A DNA stretch of 64,000 nt from Mesorhizobium carmichaelinearum (GTDB taxonomy: Bacteria; Pseudomonadota; Alphaproteobacteria; Rhizobiales; Rhizobiaceae): positions 248,001 to 312,000 of the forward strand of contig NZ_FZQR01000004.1 of NCBI RefSeq assembly GCF_900199455.1, read 5' to 3'. Position 1 is the first letter of the stretch. Each line of letters opens with the position of its first letter. Shown one piece after another: positions 23,574-32,489 of this stretch. The position numbers were made by a program, and so were the translations under genes. The notes under the pieces are model-generated. The model was given only the letters and a program-made list of their open reading frames with translations. It ran no database searches and was not told the origin of the DNA.

Positions 23574-23648
23574 TGGTACGCCCAAGGGGAATCGAACCCC
23601 TGTTACCGCCGTGAAAGGGCGGTGTCCTAACCGCTAGACGATGGGCGC
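23574..23648 (-). tRNA. tRNA-Glu (anticodon TTC)
   Basis: 75 nt on the minus strand with the CCA end encoded. The acceptor arms are GCGCCCA and TGGGCGT, followed by the discriminator A and CCA. The anticodon stem CCGCC/GGCGG flanks the loop CTTTCAC, giving anticodon TTC for Glu. The T arm reads CAGGGGTTCGATTCCCCTT. The first acceptor pair is G-U. Confidence 0.95.
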
Positions 23649-23803
23649 GCTCAGACGAAGCGGCTTATACTGACGTTGTGCGCAACCGGCAACCCGTCAG
23701 TTGCCGCCTTGGACAACTTTTTTGCGGACCTGCCAGATTGGCGAATTCGCCAGGGTTGGGCATCACCGCCGCGCGGCTTGGCGATTGGCAGAAACGCCCA
23801 TCG

Positions 23804-23991
23804 CTTCGTCATTCTAGGGTGGAGCAAGGAGCGGAGCGACGCGGCGCAGACCCTAGAATCCATGCCGCGACGTTGGAGCGCCGCAAACGGTGCAGAATTC
23901 TGCTCCGCTGCGTTCCTCAGTTGACTCCCGGCATGGATCCTCGGGTCTTCGCGACGGAGCTTCGCTCCTGCTGCGCCCGTGGATGACGAAG
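23804..23991. repeat. Palindromic intergenic repeat element
   Basis: The ends are inverted: CTTCGTCAT at 23804-23812 and ATGACGAAG at 23983-23991. Inside are nested inverted blocks, including ATTCTAGGGT at 23811 against ACCCTAGAAT near 23852, and GGAGC-rich stems such as GGAGCTTCGCTCC near 23957. The layout matches the mosaic palindromic elements dispersed between genes in rhizobial genomes. It lies about 155 bp from the tRNA-Glu gene. The open frames through it are not accepted as genes. Confidence 0.6.
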
Positions 23992-24096
23992 TTGGGGACG
24001 CTTCGGCCAATCTCAAAAGTTTGGAATTGTCCACTGGAGCGACATTGCCTGAATGGCTTTGGCTGCCGACAGGCTCCGGCCCGTCAAATCCCGCCA

Positions 24097-25356
24097 CTAG
24101 CCGTCGTCGCCACCGCCGCTGCGCCGGCGGCAGCGCCAGTTCCAGTCGCGCTCGGGGCCAACGTCGACGTGGACCGATTCGGTGTGGCAATAGGTGCCGA
24201 CGCCGCCACGGCCAGGCATGGTCCTGATGTAGTTCGCCAGCTCCCATTTGGAGACGCCGGGCACCTGGATGTCGGCGGCGGCGCAATACATGTGCAGCGA
24301 ATTCTTGGCGCCGTTGGCGCGGCGGTTGCGGGCGGGGTCGCGATAGCCCGAGGTCACCACCATCTTGCGGCCGTAGTGGCCTTCGATCGTCTTCAGCACG
24401 CGCACCAGCGACGGTTTCAGGCAGGCGACGTCGACGCTTTCGTTCTGCCTCAGCAGCCCGTTGGGCGCGAGCCTGGCCATGCCGGCGGCGGACGCGACCT
24501 GATAGGAGCCGCCGATTGGACCCTCGTCCTCATTGAGGTCGACGTCGCTTTCATCGTCAAGGCCGGATTTGCGCTTGATCTCGAACAGCGCCGTCTGGCG
24601 CACGCCGGGCAAGGCATCGCTACCCGTGATGTGACCGGCGTCGTCACCGGTCGAGGCCAACTGTATCGGTTTTGCCGTGGCGTCGGCCGAGGCCAGCGTG
24701 ATGATCGGCTTTGCCGGTGCGGTTGGCGCGGGCTTGGCCTGCACCTGCGGCTGTTCGCCTGTGCGCGTGTTGATCAGCGGAGCGGGTGTGGCCGAAGCGG
24801 GCGTGGCGCCAAACATGGAGGCCAGGAAGCCTTTTTTCTTTGGCGCCTCGGCTTGCGGCGCCTCACCCGCCGTCACGTAGACCGGATTGTTCATCACAGG
24901 TGCTGCGGCCGGCTTAGGCGTTGTCACCGCGGCGTCGGCGGCGGCGATCTTCTGGGCGACCGCATCGGACTGCTGCGCCGTCTGTGCCGGCTGCTGCAAG
25001 GCCTGCGGCGTTTGTCCCACGATCGTTTCAGCGCCGGCCGGCGTCGTCAGCGGGAAGGCGGCTTGCGGCTTGGTCATCGGCACGTAGGCGACCTTTTCGG
25101 GCAGCGTCGTATCGCCCTCGCTCATCACGGTCGTTTGCGTTGTCGTCGTCTGAGATGTCGAATCGGCGGTGGTGATCGGCTTGCCGGTGGCGGCCGCATT
25201 GATGTCCGAGGCGGAGGCGTTGTAGCCGGGCATGCCGACCGACATTGTCGGGTCGCCGGCCGATGTGCAGGAGGCCAGGAGCACAGAGCAGAGCGCTGCC
25301 ACGATGGCGCGGCGTTCTCCCTTTGCGAGGCTCCATCCTGCTGATTTCAAAGTCAA
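24097..25356 (-). CDS. Lipoprotein with M15-type (DUF882/YcbK-like) peptidase domain
   Basis: 419 residues from TTG 25356, which follows GAGGGGG; a longer frame to 25455 adds an Arg-rich stretch unlike a signal peptide. The N-terminus is a lipoprotein signal with lipobox LLASC. A long low-complexity Ala/Thr/Pro linker extends to about residue 280. The C-terminal 110 residues match the peptidase M15 zinc-fold group (VVTSGYRDPARNRRANG, SLHMYCAAADI, SVHVDVG), with the His/Asp/His zinc-ligand pattern expected of D-Ala-D-Ala-type endopeptidases. It probably acts on periplasmic peptidoglycan. Activity is inferred from the motifs. Confidence 0.85.
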   Translation of the reverse strand: MTLKSAGWSLAKGERRAIVAALCSVLLASCTSAGDPTMSVGMPGYNASASDINAAATGKPITTADSTSQTTTTQTTVMSEGDTTLPEKVAYVPMTKPQAAFPLTTPAGAETIVGQTPQALQQPAQTAQQSDAVAQKIAAADAAVTTPKPAAAPVMNNPVYVTAGEAPQAEAPKKKGFLASMFGATPASATPAPLINTRTGEQPQVQAKPAPTAPAKPIITLASADATAKPIQLASTGDDAGHITGSDALPGVRQTALFEIKRKSGLDDESDVDLNEDEGPIGGSYQVASAAGMARLAPNGLLRQNESVDVACLKPSLVRVLKTIEGHYGRKMVVTSGYRDPARNRRANGAKNSLHMYCAAADIQVPGVSKWELANYIRTMPGRGGVGTYCHTESVHVDVGPERDWNWRCRRRSGGGDDG

Positions 25357-25571
25357 ATTCCCCCTCGATGTCCGGTCGGTATGCCTTGGCGCAGCCCTGA
25401 GATATCTGCGTCGAGGTGACCTTTGTCTCCGATCCGGAAACGAGACCTGTGTCAAATCCGCAAGCCTGGAAGTATTTTTGCAGTGATTGCCGAATTACGG
25501 CTGCTTGATGGTTGACGACACCATTTCGCCCGCTTTTGACAAGCCGTCAACTCACCACACATTACAGTCCG

Positions 25572-27407
25572 TTACACACGTACCTTCACATAGGTGCCGG
25601 GAGCATCGCCCAAGGTTTTCATATGCTTGCCGGGTTTGCGGGCAGGCACGCGGGTGTTGTCCTTGGCCTCTACCCAGCTTTGCCAGTGCGGCCACCAGGA
25701 TCCCGGATGGTCTGTGGCCGTGGCAATCCATTGGTTAAAATCGCCGATCGGCGCGCCGCCGGTCCAGTACTGGTATTTGTTGGATGCGGGCGGATTGACG
25801 ACGCCGGCGATATGGCCGGAGCCTGCCATGACATAGTCGACCTTGCCGCCGAAATATTTCGAGCCGAGGAAGACGGACAGGGCCGGCGCGATATGATCTT
25901 CCCTCGAGGCGAGATTGTAGACCGGGATGGTGATGTCGCCCAGCGAGATGGTGTGGCCGGCGAGTTCCATCGTGCCCTGCGAAAGCGTATTATCGAGATA
26001 GCAGTTGCGCAGGTAGAAGGAGTGGTTGGCCGCCGCCATGCGGGTCGAATCGGCATTCCAGTAGAGCAGGTCGAAGGGCAGGGGGTCCTTGCCGCGCATG
26101 TAATTGTTGACGACATAGGGCCAGATCAGGTCGCCGGAGCGCAACATGTTGAAGGCGGTCGCCATCTTGGTGCCGTCGAGATAGCCCTTTTCGTTCATCG
26201 ACTTTTCCACCGCCGCGACCTGTTCCTCGTCGACGAACACTTTCAGGTCGCCGGCATGGGTGAAGTCGACCTGCGTGGTGAAAAAGGTCGCGGACTTGAT
26301 GCGGTCGTCGCCCTCGGCGGCCATCAGCGCCAGGGCCGCCGCCAGCAGCGTGCCGCCGACGCAGTAGCCGATGGCATTGACGTCCCGCTCGCCGGTGGCC
26401 TTCTCGATCGTATCGAGCCCGTATTGCAGGCCTTCCCTGATATAGGCTTCCCAGCTCTTGGCGCCGTGGCGCTCGTCGGGATTGATCCAGGAGATGACGA
26501 AGACGGTGTGGCCCTGCTCGATCGCCCAGCGGATGAAGGATTTCTGCGGGTTGAGGTCGAGTATGTAGAACTTGTTGATCCAGGGCGGGCAGATCAGCAG
26601 CGGGCGTTTCAGCACCGTTTCGGTCGCGGGATCATACTGGATGATCTCGGCGACATCGCTGCGGCCGACCACCTTGCCGGGCGTGGTGGCGATGTTCCGG
26701 CCGATCTCGAAGGGCGAATAGTCGGCCTGGCGCAGTTTCAGGTCACCCTTGCCGGCGGCGATGTCCTCGGCCAGCATCTTCATGCCGCGCACCAGGTTCT
26801 CGCCGTTGGAAGCGACGGTTTCGCGAAACAGTTCCGGATTGGTCAGGATGAAATTCGACGGCGAGATGGCGTTGGACACCTGCTTGACATAGAAGCTCGC
26901 CTTGTGGCGGGTGTGCTCGTCCAAACCTTCGGCGTGATCGACCAGTTCGGACGCCCAGCGCGAGGTGACGAGATAGGCCTGCTTGAGGAAATCGAAGAAG
27001 GCGTTGCGGCCCCATTCCGGATCCTGGAAGCGCTTGTCGCCGCGCTCCGGCTTGACGGCGTCGTCGGGTGCTTCGGCGTTGGGACTGACGCGTTGGATGG
27101 CGTTTGCCCATACGGTCATGTAGCCGGCGAACAGCCGCGTCTGCGCTTCGAGCGCGCGCTGCGGGTCGGCAAGCCAGTATTCGCTGAGTTTCGAGAAGGT
27201 CTTGACCATGTCGACGACCGGCTCGGCGACGTGGTCGCGCACTTCGCCGCGTTCGCGCGGTTCGGCCCAGGCGGACGCCGCCTTGCCGGCCTGCTCGATC
27301 ATGCGCGCCATATTCAACGCAAAGCGCTCCGGATCCTTCACCAGATATTGCTCGACGGTCGAAGGCTCGTCATCTTCCGCTTTGCCCGAATCGGGTGTTT
27401 TGGACAT
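25572..27407 (-). CDS. phaC: Class I poly(3-hydroxyalkanoate) synthase
   Basis: 611 residues from ATG 27407, with GGAGGAA upstream. It polymerises 3-hydroxybutyryl-CoA into PHB storage granules. The catalytic triad can be placed: Cys349 in the lipase-box-like GYCVGG, Asp504 in SREDHIAP and His532 in GSGHIAGVV. The spacing closely matches the well-studied class I enzymes. The N-terminal domain and the SWINPDE segment are also typical, and the single-polypeptide length fits class I. It stands alone, without phaA/phaB/phaR beside it, and is divergent from a small lipoprotein gene. Confidence 0.95.
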   Translation of the reverse strand: MSKTPDSGKAEDDEPSTVEQYLVKDPERFALNMARMIEQAGKAASAWAEPRERGEVRDHVAEPVVDMVKTFSKLSEYWLADPQRALEAQTRLFAGYMTVWANAIQRVSPNAEAPDDAVKPERGDKRFQDPEWGRNAFFDFLKQAYLVTSRWASELVDHAEGLDEHTRHKASFYVKQVSNAISPSNFILTNPELFRETVASNGENLVRGMKMLAEDIAAGKGDLKLRQADYSPFEIGRNIATTPGKVVGRSDVAEIIQYDPATETVLKRPLLICPPWINKFYILDLNPQKSFIRWAIEQGHTVFVISWINPDERHGAKSWEAYIREGLQYGLDTIEKATGERDVNAIGYCVGGTLLAAALALMAAEGDDRIKSATFFTTQVDFTHAGDLKVFVDEEQVAAVEKSMNEKGYLDGTKMATAFNMLRSGDLIWPYVVNNYMRGKDPLPFDLLYWNADSTRMAAANHSFYLRNCYLDNTLSQGTMELAGHTISLGDITIPVYNLASREDHIAPALSVFLGSKYFGGKVDYVMAGSGHIAGVVNPPASNKYQYWTGGAPIGDFNQWIATATDHPGSWWPHWQSWVEAKDNTRVPARKPGKHMKTLGDAPGTYVKVRV

Positions 27408-27443
27408 GGTTCGCGGGGTTCCTCCCGAAGCGTTTTCTTGACA

Positions 27444-27473
27444 TATTAACATGGGACATCCGACAGGGTCCAA
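27444..27473 (-). promoter_or_regulatory. Possible sigma-70-type promoter of phaC
   Basis: Reading on the minus strand, TTGGAC (27473-27468) and TTAATA (27449-27444) are separated by 18 bp and lie about 40 bp before the phaC start codon. The match is reasonable but was judged by eye only. Confidence 0.35.
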
Positions 27474-27505
27474 TCTCGCTCTACCTCGGATGCCAAGGAA
27501 ACAAT

Positions 27506-27898
27506 ATGACGATTAATATTGGCGAGACTGTTTTTTTTAGCGCGGCACGCTTTTGTCGCGTCAGCGTGGCGATCGCCCTGTTGGGGATCGCCGGGTGTTC
27601 GAGCACGAATACCAACGGTCCGGTGCCCATGGCCGATAATCAAGGCCCGAAGGATACCGGCACTTTCCCGAACCTCAACATCCCGCCGCAGGTGGCGAAC
27701 AAACAGTTCACCGCGGATGAGAGCAAGGCCAAGCTCGCCGAACTCAAGGCCGCCAAGAACGCGCAGGGCGCCAAAAGCGGTGGCGGAGCTGCCGGCAATC
27801 AGGCGGCACTGACGGATTTGGCCAAGAAGCATGGCCCGCAGACGCTGGAGCAGATCGAAGGCAAATGCGATCCCACCCTCGACCCTACCTGCAAATGA
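27506..27898 (+). CDS. Small lipoprotein, hypothetical
   Basis: 130 residues from ATG 27506, with AAGGA six bases upstream. The N-terminus is a lipoprotein signal with lipobox LLGIAGC. The mature part is polar and helical, with FTADESKAKLAELKAAKNA and a C-terminal segment containing two Cys (GKCDPTLDPTC). The family is not recognised by name; short lipoproteins of this layout are common in rhizobia. It lies between divergent phaC and the aminotransferase gene, 45 bp upstream of the latter. Confidence 0.8.
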   Translation: MTINIGETVFFSAARFCRVSVAIALLGIAGCSSTNTNGPVPMADNQGPKDTGTFPNLNIPPQVANKQFTADESKAKLAELKAAKNAQGAKSGGGAAGNQAALTDLAKKHGPQTLEQIEGKCDPTLDPTCK

Positions 27899-27943
27899 GT
27901 ATATAGCGCGCGCCCAATACCCCTTTTGCTGTCTGGAACTGCC

Positions 27944-29161
27944 ATGGAAGAGTTTCACAAGGTCCGCCGGCTTCCGCCTTACGTGTTCGAGCAGGTCAAC
28001 CGGCTCAAGGCCAGCGCCCGTTCGCGCGGCGCCGACATCATCGACCTCGGCATGGGCAATCCGGACCTGCCGACGCCCAAGGCCATCGTCGACAAATTGT
28101 GCGAAGTGGTGCGCGATCCGCGCACGCATCGCTATTCCTCCTCGCGCGGCATTCCGGGCCTGCGCCGCGCCCAGGCCGCCTATTATCAGCGCCGCTTCGG
28201 CGTGAAGCTCAACCCCGACACGCAAGTGGTGGCCACGCTCGGCTCGAAGGAAGGCTTCGCCAATATGGCGCAGGCGATCACCGCGCCCGGCGATGTCATC
28301 CTGTGCCCGAACCCGACCTATCCGATCCACGCTTTCGGCTTCATCATGTCAGGCGGCGTCATCCGTTCGCTGCAGGTCGAGCCCGATGACGGTTTCATTC
28401 CGGCGCTGGAACGCGGTGTTCGTCACTCGATCCCGAAGCCGCTGGCGCTGATCCTCAACTATCCGTCGAACCCGACGGCGCTGGTCGCTTCGCTCGATTT
28501 CTACAAGGATGTGGTGGCGTTCGCGAAGAAGAACGACATCATCATCCTGTCCGACCTTGCCTATTCCGAGATTTATTTCGACGGCAATCCGCCGCCTTCG
28601 GTGCTGCAGGTGCCGGGTGCCATCGATGTCTGCGTCGAGTTCACCTCGATGTCGAAGACCTTCTCCATGCCCGGCTGGCGCATGGGCTTCGCGGTCGGCA
28701 ACGAGCGGCTGATCTCGGCGCTCACCCGGGTGAAATCCTATCTTGACTACGGCGCCTTCACGCCGATCCAGGTGGCGGCGGCGCATGCGCTGAACGGTGA
28801 CGGCGCCGATATCGCCGAGGTGCGTGACATCTATCACAAGCGCCGCGACGTGATGGTTGATTCCTTCGGACGCGCTGGATGGACCATCCCGGCACCCGCC
28901 GCATCGATGTTCGCCTGGGCGCCGATCCCCGAACCGTTCAAGCATCTCGGCTCGCTCGAATTCTCCAAGCTGCTCATCGAGCACGCCGACGTGGCGGTGG
29001 CACCCGGTGTCGGCTTCGGCGAACATGGCGACGATTTCGTGCGCGTGGCGCTGGTCGAGAACGAGCACCGGATCCGCCAGGCGGCGCGCAACATCAAGCG
29101 CTTCCTGTCGAGCAGCGCCAAGCAGCCCAACAATGTGGTGCCGCTGTCCGCCCACCGGTAA
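27944..29161 (+). CDS. Class I/II aminotransferase (AlaC / DapL-like)
   Basis: 405 residues from ATG 27944. It is a fold-type I PLP enzyme. Visible motifs are DIIDLGMGNPDLPTP at the N-terminus, NYPSNPTA, SDLAYSEIYF (PLP-binding Asp and Tyr) and the lysine of SMSKTFSMPGWRMGF that binds PLP. Proteins of this type are annotated either as glutamate-pyruvate transaminase AlaC or as LL-diaminopimelate aminotransferase; the substrate cannot be decided from sequence. The homoserine dehydrogenase gene follows after 37 bp, which suggests a joint role in aspartate-family amino acid metabolism. Confidence 0.92.
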   Translation: MEEFHKVRRLPPYVFEQVNRLKASARSRGADIIDLGMGNPDLPTPKAIVDKLCEVVRDPRTHRYSSSRGIPGLRRAQAAYYQRRFGVKLNPDTQVVATLGSKEGFANMAQAITAPGDVILCPNPTYPIHAFGFIMSGGVIRSLQVEPDDGFIPALERGVRHSIPKPLALILNYPSNPTALVASLDFYKDVVAFAKKNDIIILSDLAYSEIYFDGNPPPSVLQVPGAIDVCVEFTSMSKTFSMPGWRMGFAVGNERLISALTRVKSYLDYGAFTPIQVAAAHALNGDGADIAEVRDIYHKRRDVMVDSFGRAGWTIPAPAASMFAWAPIPEPFKHLGSLEFSKLLIEHADVAVAPGVGFGEHGDDFVRVALVENEHRIRQAARNIKRFLSSSAKQPNNVVPLSAHR

Positions 29162-29198
29162 GCAAAAATTCGATCTGATTTGAGGGACGTCGCCTTCC

Positions 29199-30512
29199 AT
29201 GGCTGAAGCTCTGCGTGTTGGAATTGCCGGACTGGGTACGGTCGGTGCATCGGTGGCGCGTGTGCTGCGCGACAAAGCGGCGGAACTGACCCGGCAATGC
29301 GGGCGCGACATTGTCGTGTCAGCGGTTTCGGCGCGCGATCCGAAGCGCGACCGTGGCGTCGATGTCAGTTCGGCAAAATGGTTCGACGATCCGGTCAAGA
29401 TGGCTCAGACCGCCGAGATCGACGTGTTCATCGAACTGATCGGCGGCGACGAAGGGCCGGCGCGCCTGTCGGTGAAGGCGGCGCTCGAAGCCGGCCGCCA
29501 CGTCGTCACCGCCAACAAGGCGCTGCTCGCCAAGCATGGCGTGGCGCTGGCCGAGATCGCCGAGAAGAAGGGCGTACTGCTCAACTATGAGGCGGCGGTG
29601 GCGGGCGGCATTCCCGTCATCAAGACGATGCGCGAGGCGATGGCCGGCAATTCGGTCACCCGCGTGTTCGGCATCCTCAACGGCACCTGCAATTACATCC
29701 TGACCCGCATGGAGGCCGAAGGCATCTCGTTCGATGCCTGCCTGAAGGATGCGCAGCGGCTGGGCTACGCCGAGGCCGATCCGACCTTCGACATCGAGGG
29801 GCACGACACCGCGCACAAGCTGTCGATCCTGACCAGCCTTGCCTTCGGCACCAAAATCGCCGCCAACGACATCTATATGGAAGGCATTTCCAACATCACC
29901 CAGGCCGACATCCGCGCGGCTGGCGATCTCGGTTACCGGATCAAGCTGCTGGGCGTCGCCCAGCGCACCGAAAGCGGCATCGAGCAGCGCGTGCACCCGA
30001 CCATGGTGCCGACCGCCTCCGTCATCGCGCAGGTGCACGGCGTCACCAATGCGGTGGCGATCGAGACCGATATCCTCGGTGAACTGCTGCTCTCCGGCCC
30101 CGGCGCCGGCGGCAATGCCACCGCCTCGGCCGTCATCGGCGACGTCGCCGATATCGCCAAGAGCCGGCCCGGCTTCCAGCATGGTCCGGTTTTCGGACGG
30201 CCAGCGAAGGAATTGCGGCCCTACAAGAAGGCGCAGATGCGCAGCCACGCCGGCGGCTACTTCATCCGGCTGACCGTGCATGATCGCATCGGCGTCTTCG
30301 CCGCGATCGCCAAGCGCATGGCCGACAACGATATTTCGCTGGAATCGATCGTCCAGCACGCGGTCAATGGCGAGGCCGAGGCGCAGAAGACGGTGATCCT
30401 CGTCACGCACGAGACCACCGAGGCCGCCGTGCGCAAGGCCGTCGACGGCATCACCAAGGACGGCCATCTGACCGACAAGCCGCAGGTCATCCGCATCGAG
30501 CGGGCAGGGTAG
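29199..30512 (+). CDS. hom: Homoserine dehydrogenase
   Basis: 437 residues. It reduces aspartate semialdehyde to homoserine for threonine and methionine synthesis. The N-terminal NAD(P)-binding motif is GIAGLGTVGASVARVL. The catalytic domain shows NGTCNYILTRME, LGYAEADPTFDIEGHD and the conserved AHKLSIL. A C-terminal ACT domain (about 350-430, YFIRLTVHDRIGVFAAIAK) is the usual site for threonine feedback. It follows the aminotransferase gene by 37 bp and is probably co-transcribed. Confidence 0.96.
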   Translation: MAEALRVGIAGLGTVGASVARVLRDKAAELTRQCGRDIVVSAVSARDPKRDRGVDVSSAKWFDDPVKMAQTAEIDVFIELIGGDEGPARLSVKAALEAGRHVVTANKALLAKHGVALAEIAEKKGVLLNYEAAVAGGIPVIKTMREAMAGNSVTRVFGILNGTCNYILTRMEAEGISFDACLKDAQRLGYAEADPTFDIEGHDTAHKLSILTSLAFGTKIAANDIYMEGISNITQADIRAAGDLGYRIKLLGVAQRTESGIEQRVHPTMVPTASVIAQVHGVTNAVAIETDILGELLLSGPGAGGNATASAVIGDVADIAKSRPGFQHGPVFGRPAKELRPYKKAQMRSHAGGYFIRLTVHDRIGVFAAIAKRMADNDISLESIVQHAVNGEAEAQKTVILVTHETTEAAVRKAVDGITKDGHLTDKPQVIRIERAG

Positions 30513-30582
30513 CTCCGTCTCCGGGGAAGAATCTCCGCCGGCCTTGCGGTCGATCCGATTGGCGATCAGCCGCGAATAGACC

Positions 30583-30607
30583 GGAACGAAATCGTTGCGG
30601 CACCGTT
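30583..30607 (+). promoter_or_regulatory. EcfG-type (general stress) promoter
   Basis: GGAAC (30583-30587) and CGTT (30604-30607) are separated by exactly 16 bp, which matches the alphaproteobacterial EcfG sigma-factor consensus GGAAC-N16/17-CGTT. It lies 30 bp before the start codon of a DUF883-like protein, a class of gene often stress-induced. This predicts control by the PhyR/NepR/EcfG general stress response. Confidence 0.65.
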
Positions 30608-30637
30608 CTCTTGGTCAGCAACCAAGGGAGCCACTTC

Positions 30638-30997
30638 ATGGCCGATACCAACAAGTCCGACACGCCAGGCATCGACGACATCCAGAAAACCCTGGAAAAG
30701 CAGATCGCCGAGCTGCGCAAGGAGATCACCAAGATCAACAAGAGCATTTCGGCGCGGGGCGCGGAAATGCTCGATGACGCCAGCGAGCAGGCTTCGGATT
30801 TTTACGACACGGCCGCGGCGCGCGCGTCGCGCACAGCACAGCAGCTGCGCAACCAGGCCCAGGCGGTTTCTGACGTCGCCCGCGAAAATCCGGGCACGAC
30901 GACCGCCGTGGTTGGGGTGATCGGCTTGCTCGGCTTTCTGGCCGGGATTGCCGTTGGCCAGTCATTGAACAACGACACGTCGCGCCGCTGGTATTGA
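30638..30997 (+). CDS. DUF883 (ElaB/YqjD-like) membrane-anchored protein
   Basis: 119 residues from ATG 30638, with AAGGGAG eight bases upstream. The N-terminal two-thirds is a charged amphipathic helix region (IQKTLEKQIAELRKEITKINKSI). A C-terminal transmembrane helix (TTAVVGVIGLLGFLAGIAVG) contains the GxxxG-like pattern of ElaB/YqjD/YgaM. Members of that family in enterobacteria are inner-membrane, ribosome-associated and stationary-phase induced. The EcfG-type promoter directly upstream fits a stress role. The next small membrane protein follows in the same direction. Confidence 0.88.
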   Translation: MADTNKSDTPGIDDIQKTLEKQIAELRKEITKINKSISARGAEMLDDASEQASDFYDTAAARASRTAQQLRNQAQAVSDVARENPGTTTAVVGVIGLLGFLAGIAVGQSLNNDTSRRWY

Positions 30998-31060
30998 GCG
31001 CGTCGGGCTTGAGCCGGCGTTGCCGGCTCCCGTTTCAGGAATCATTTCCAGGAGGGCATT

Positions 31061-31228
31061 ATGGCTTCATCCATGCTGATCGGCATTCTGATCACATTTC
31101 TCGTCATCATTCTCGTTCTCTATTTGGTGCAGCGCCTGCCGCTCGACGCCAGGATGCGACAGATCGTGCAGGTTATCGTCATCATCATCGGCATCATTTC
31201 GCTGCTCAAATACCTCGCGGTTTTCTAG
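31061..31228 (+). CDS. Thivi_2564-like small membrane protein
   Basis: 55 residues from ATG 31061, preceded by AGGAGGG. It consists of two hydrophobic helices (LIGILITFLVIILVLYLVQ and IVQVIVIIIGIISLLKYL) joined by a short loop, RLPLDARMRQ. This matches the layout of the small family named Thivi_2564, whose function is unknown. It lies 63 bp after the DUF883-like gene and probably shares its stress promoter. A strong hairpin follows at 31254. Confidence 0.8.
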   Translation: MASSMLIGILITFLVIILVLYLVQRLPLDARMRQIVQVIVIIIGIISLLKYLAVF

Positions 31229-31253
31229 ATCGCGAGAGCCACCATTTGGGTAC

Positions 31254-31295
31254 CAAGAAGGCGGTCCGGTCGTTTCCGACCGGGCCGCCTTCTTG
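31254..31295. terminator. Strong hairpin terminator
   Basis: CAAGAAGGCGGTCCGGTCG pairs with CGACCGGGCCGCCTTCTTG across a 4-base loop. The stem is about 19 bp with one mismatch (G-U in RNA). It starts 25 bp after the small membrane-protein stop and should end the DUF883 stress unit ahead of glpX. The following T-run is short. Confidence 0.8.
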
Positions 31296-31432
31296 TTGGG
31301 AATGCGGTTCAATCGATTGATATTGCTGACCTTTCGATAAAACCTGCGGCAGGTCTTGCCGTTGTCATGCTCGTTTGACAAAACAGGCGCGCCTCCGGCG
31401 GGAGGCGCTACGCGAACGAGGATTTCCCGAAA

Positions 31433-32416
31433 ATGAATGTGGCCCAGAACATTGTCGCCGGCCTTGACCGGATACTCACCATGGAACTGGTGCGCGTCAC
31501 CGAACGGGCCGCCGTGGCGGCTGCCAGGCTGCGCGGGCGCGGCGACGAGAAGGCGGCCGACCAGGTCGCGGTCGATGCCATGCGCCAGGAGCTCAACCGC
31601 CTTGCCATCAAGGGCACGGTGGTGATCGGCGAGGGCGAGCGCGACGAGGCGCCGATGCTCTATATTGGCGAGGAGGTCGGCACCGGCAAAGGTCCGGCGG
31701 TCGACATCGCGCTCGATCCGCTCGAAGGCACGACGATCTGCGCCAAGAACCTGCCCAACGCGCTTGCCGTCATTGCCATCGCCGAGAAGGGCAGCCTGCT
31801 GTTCGCGCCCGACGTCTACATGGACAAGATCGCCATTGGTCCGGGCTATGCCGAAGGCGTCATCGATATCGATGCCTCGCCGGCCGAAAACATCGCGAGC
31901 CTGGCGCGAGCCAAGGGCGTCGCGGTGACCGACATCACCACCTGCATCCTCGACCGGCCGCGCCATGCCAAGCTGATCGATGCCGTGCGCGCCACGGGCG
32001 CCGCGATCCGGCTGATCGGTGACGGCGACGTCGCCGGCGTCATCCACACAACCGACGCGGAAGAAACCGGCATCGATATCTATCTCGGCACCGGCGGCGC
32101 CCCGGAAGGCGTTCTGGCCGCGGCGGCACTGCGCTGCACCGGTGGCCAGATGCAGGGCCGGCTGATCCTCGACACACCCGAGAAGATGGCCCGCGCGGCG
32201 AAGATGGGGATTTCCGATCCGAAGCGGATCTATCAGGCGGAAGACATGGCGCGCGGCGACGTGCTGTTTGCAGCCACCGGCGTCACCGACGGCAACATGC
32301 TGGCGGGCGTCAAGTTCGGCCGCACCTATATCACCACGCACACGATCGTGCTGCGCTCCTCGTCGCGGACCGTGCGCGAGATCAAGGCCCGGCACCAGGA
32401 TTTGGATAAGTTCTAG
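31433..32416 (+). CDS. glpX: Fructose-1,6-bisphosphatase, class II
   Basis: 327 residues, the usual GlpX length. It dephosphorylates fructose 1,6-bisphosphate in gluconeogenesis, a lithium-sensitive, metal-dependent reaction. Motifs visible are VVIGEGERDEAPML, the metal-binding DPLEGTTICA, and the substrate-site GTGGAPEGVLAAAAL. Start is ATG 31433. The gene order aminotransferase, hom, glpX, recJ seen here is one I recall from other rhizobial chromosomes. The hairpin at 31254 separates it from the stress genes. Confidence 0.96.
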   Translation: MNVAQNIVAGLDRILTMELVRVTERAAVAAARLRGRGDEKAADQVAVDAMRQELNRLAIKGTVVIGEGERDEAPMLYIGEEVGTGKGPAVDIALDPLEGTTICAKNLPNALAVIAIAEKGSLLFAPDVYMDKIAIGPGYAEGVIDIDASPAENIASLARAKGVAVTDITTCILDRPRHAKLIDAVRATGAAIRLIGDGDVAGVIHTTDAEETGIDIYLGTGGAPEGVLAAAALRCTGGQMQGRLILDTPEKMARAAKMGISDPKRIYQAEDMARGDVLFAATGVTDGNMLAGVKFGRTYITTHTIVLRSSSRTVREIKARHQDLDKF

Positions 32417-32489
32417 AGCAGCTTGCGAAGCCGCACCGCAGTTGTTAGCCCTTGGCTGCATCTGAACCCTGGCCGCGCAAGGATTGACG

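Noticed and set aside
23676..23986. Open frames of 82 and 102 codons through the palindromic repeat
   Set aside because: They run through repeat DNA and show no protein features.
25512..27449. 645-codon plus-strand frame opposite phaC
   Set aside because: Antisense shadow; phaC has its full catalytic triad on the minus strand.
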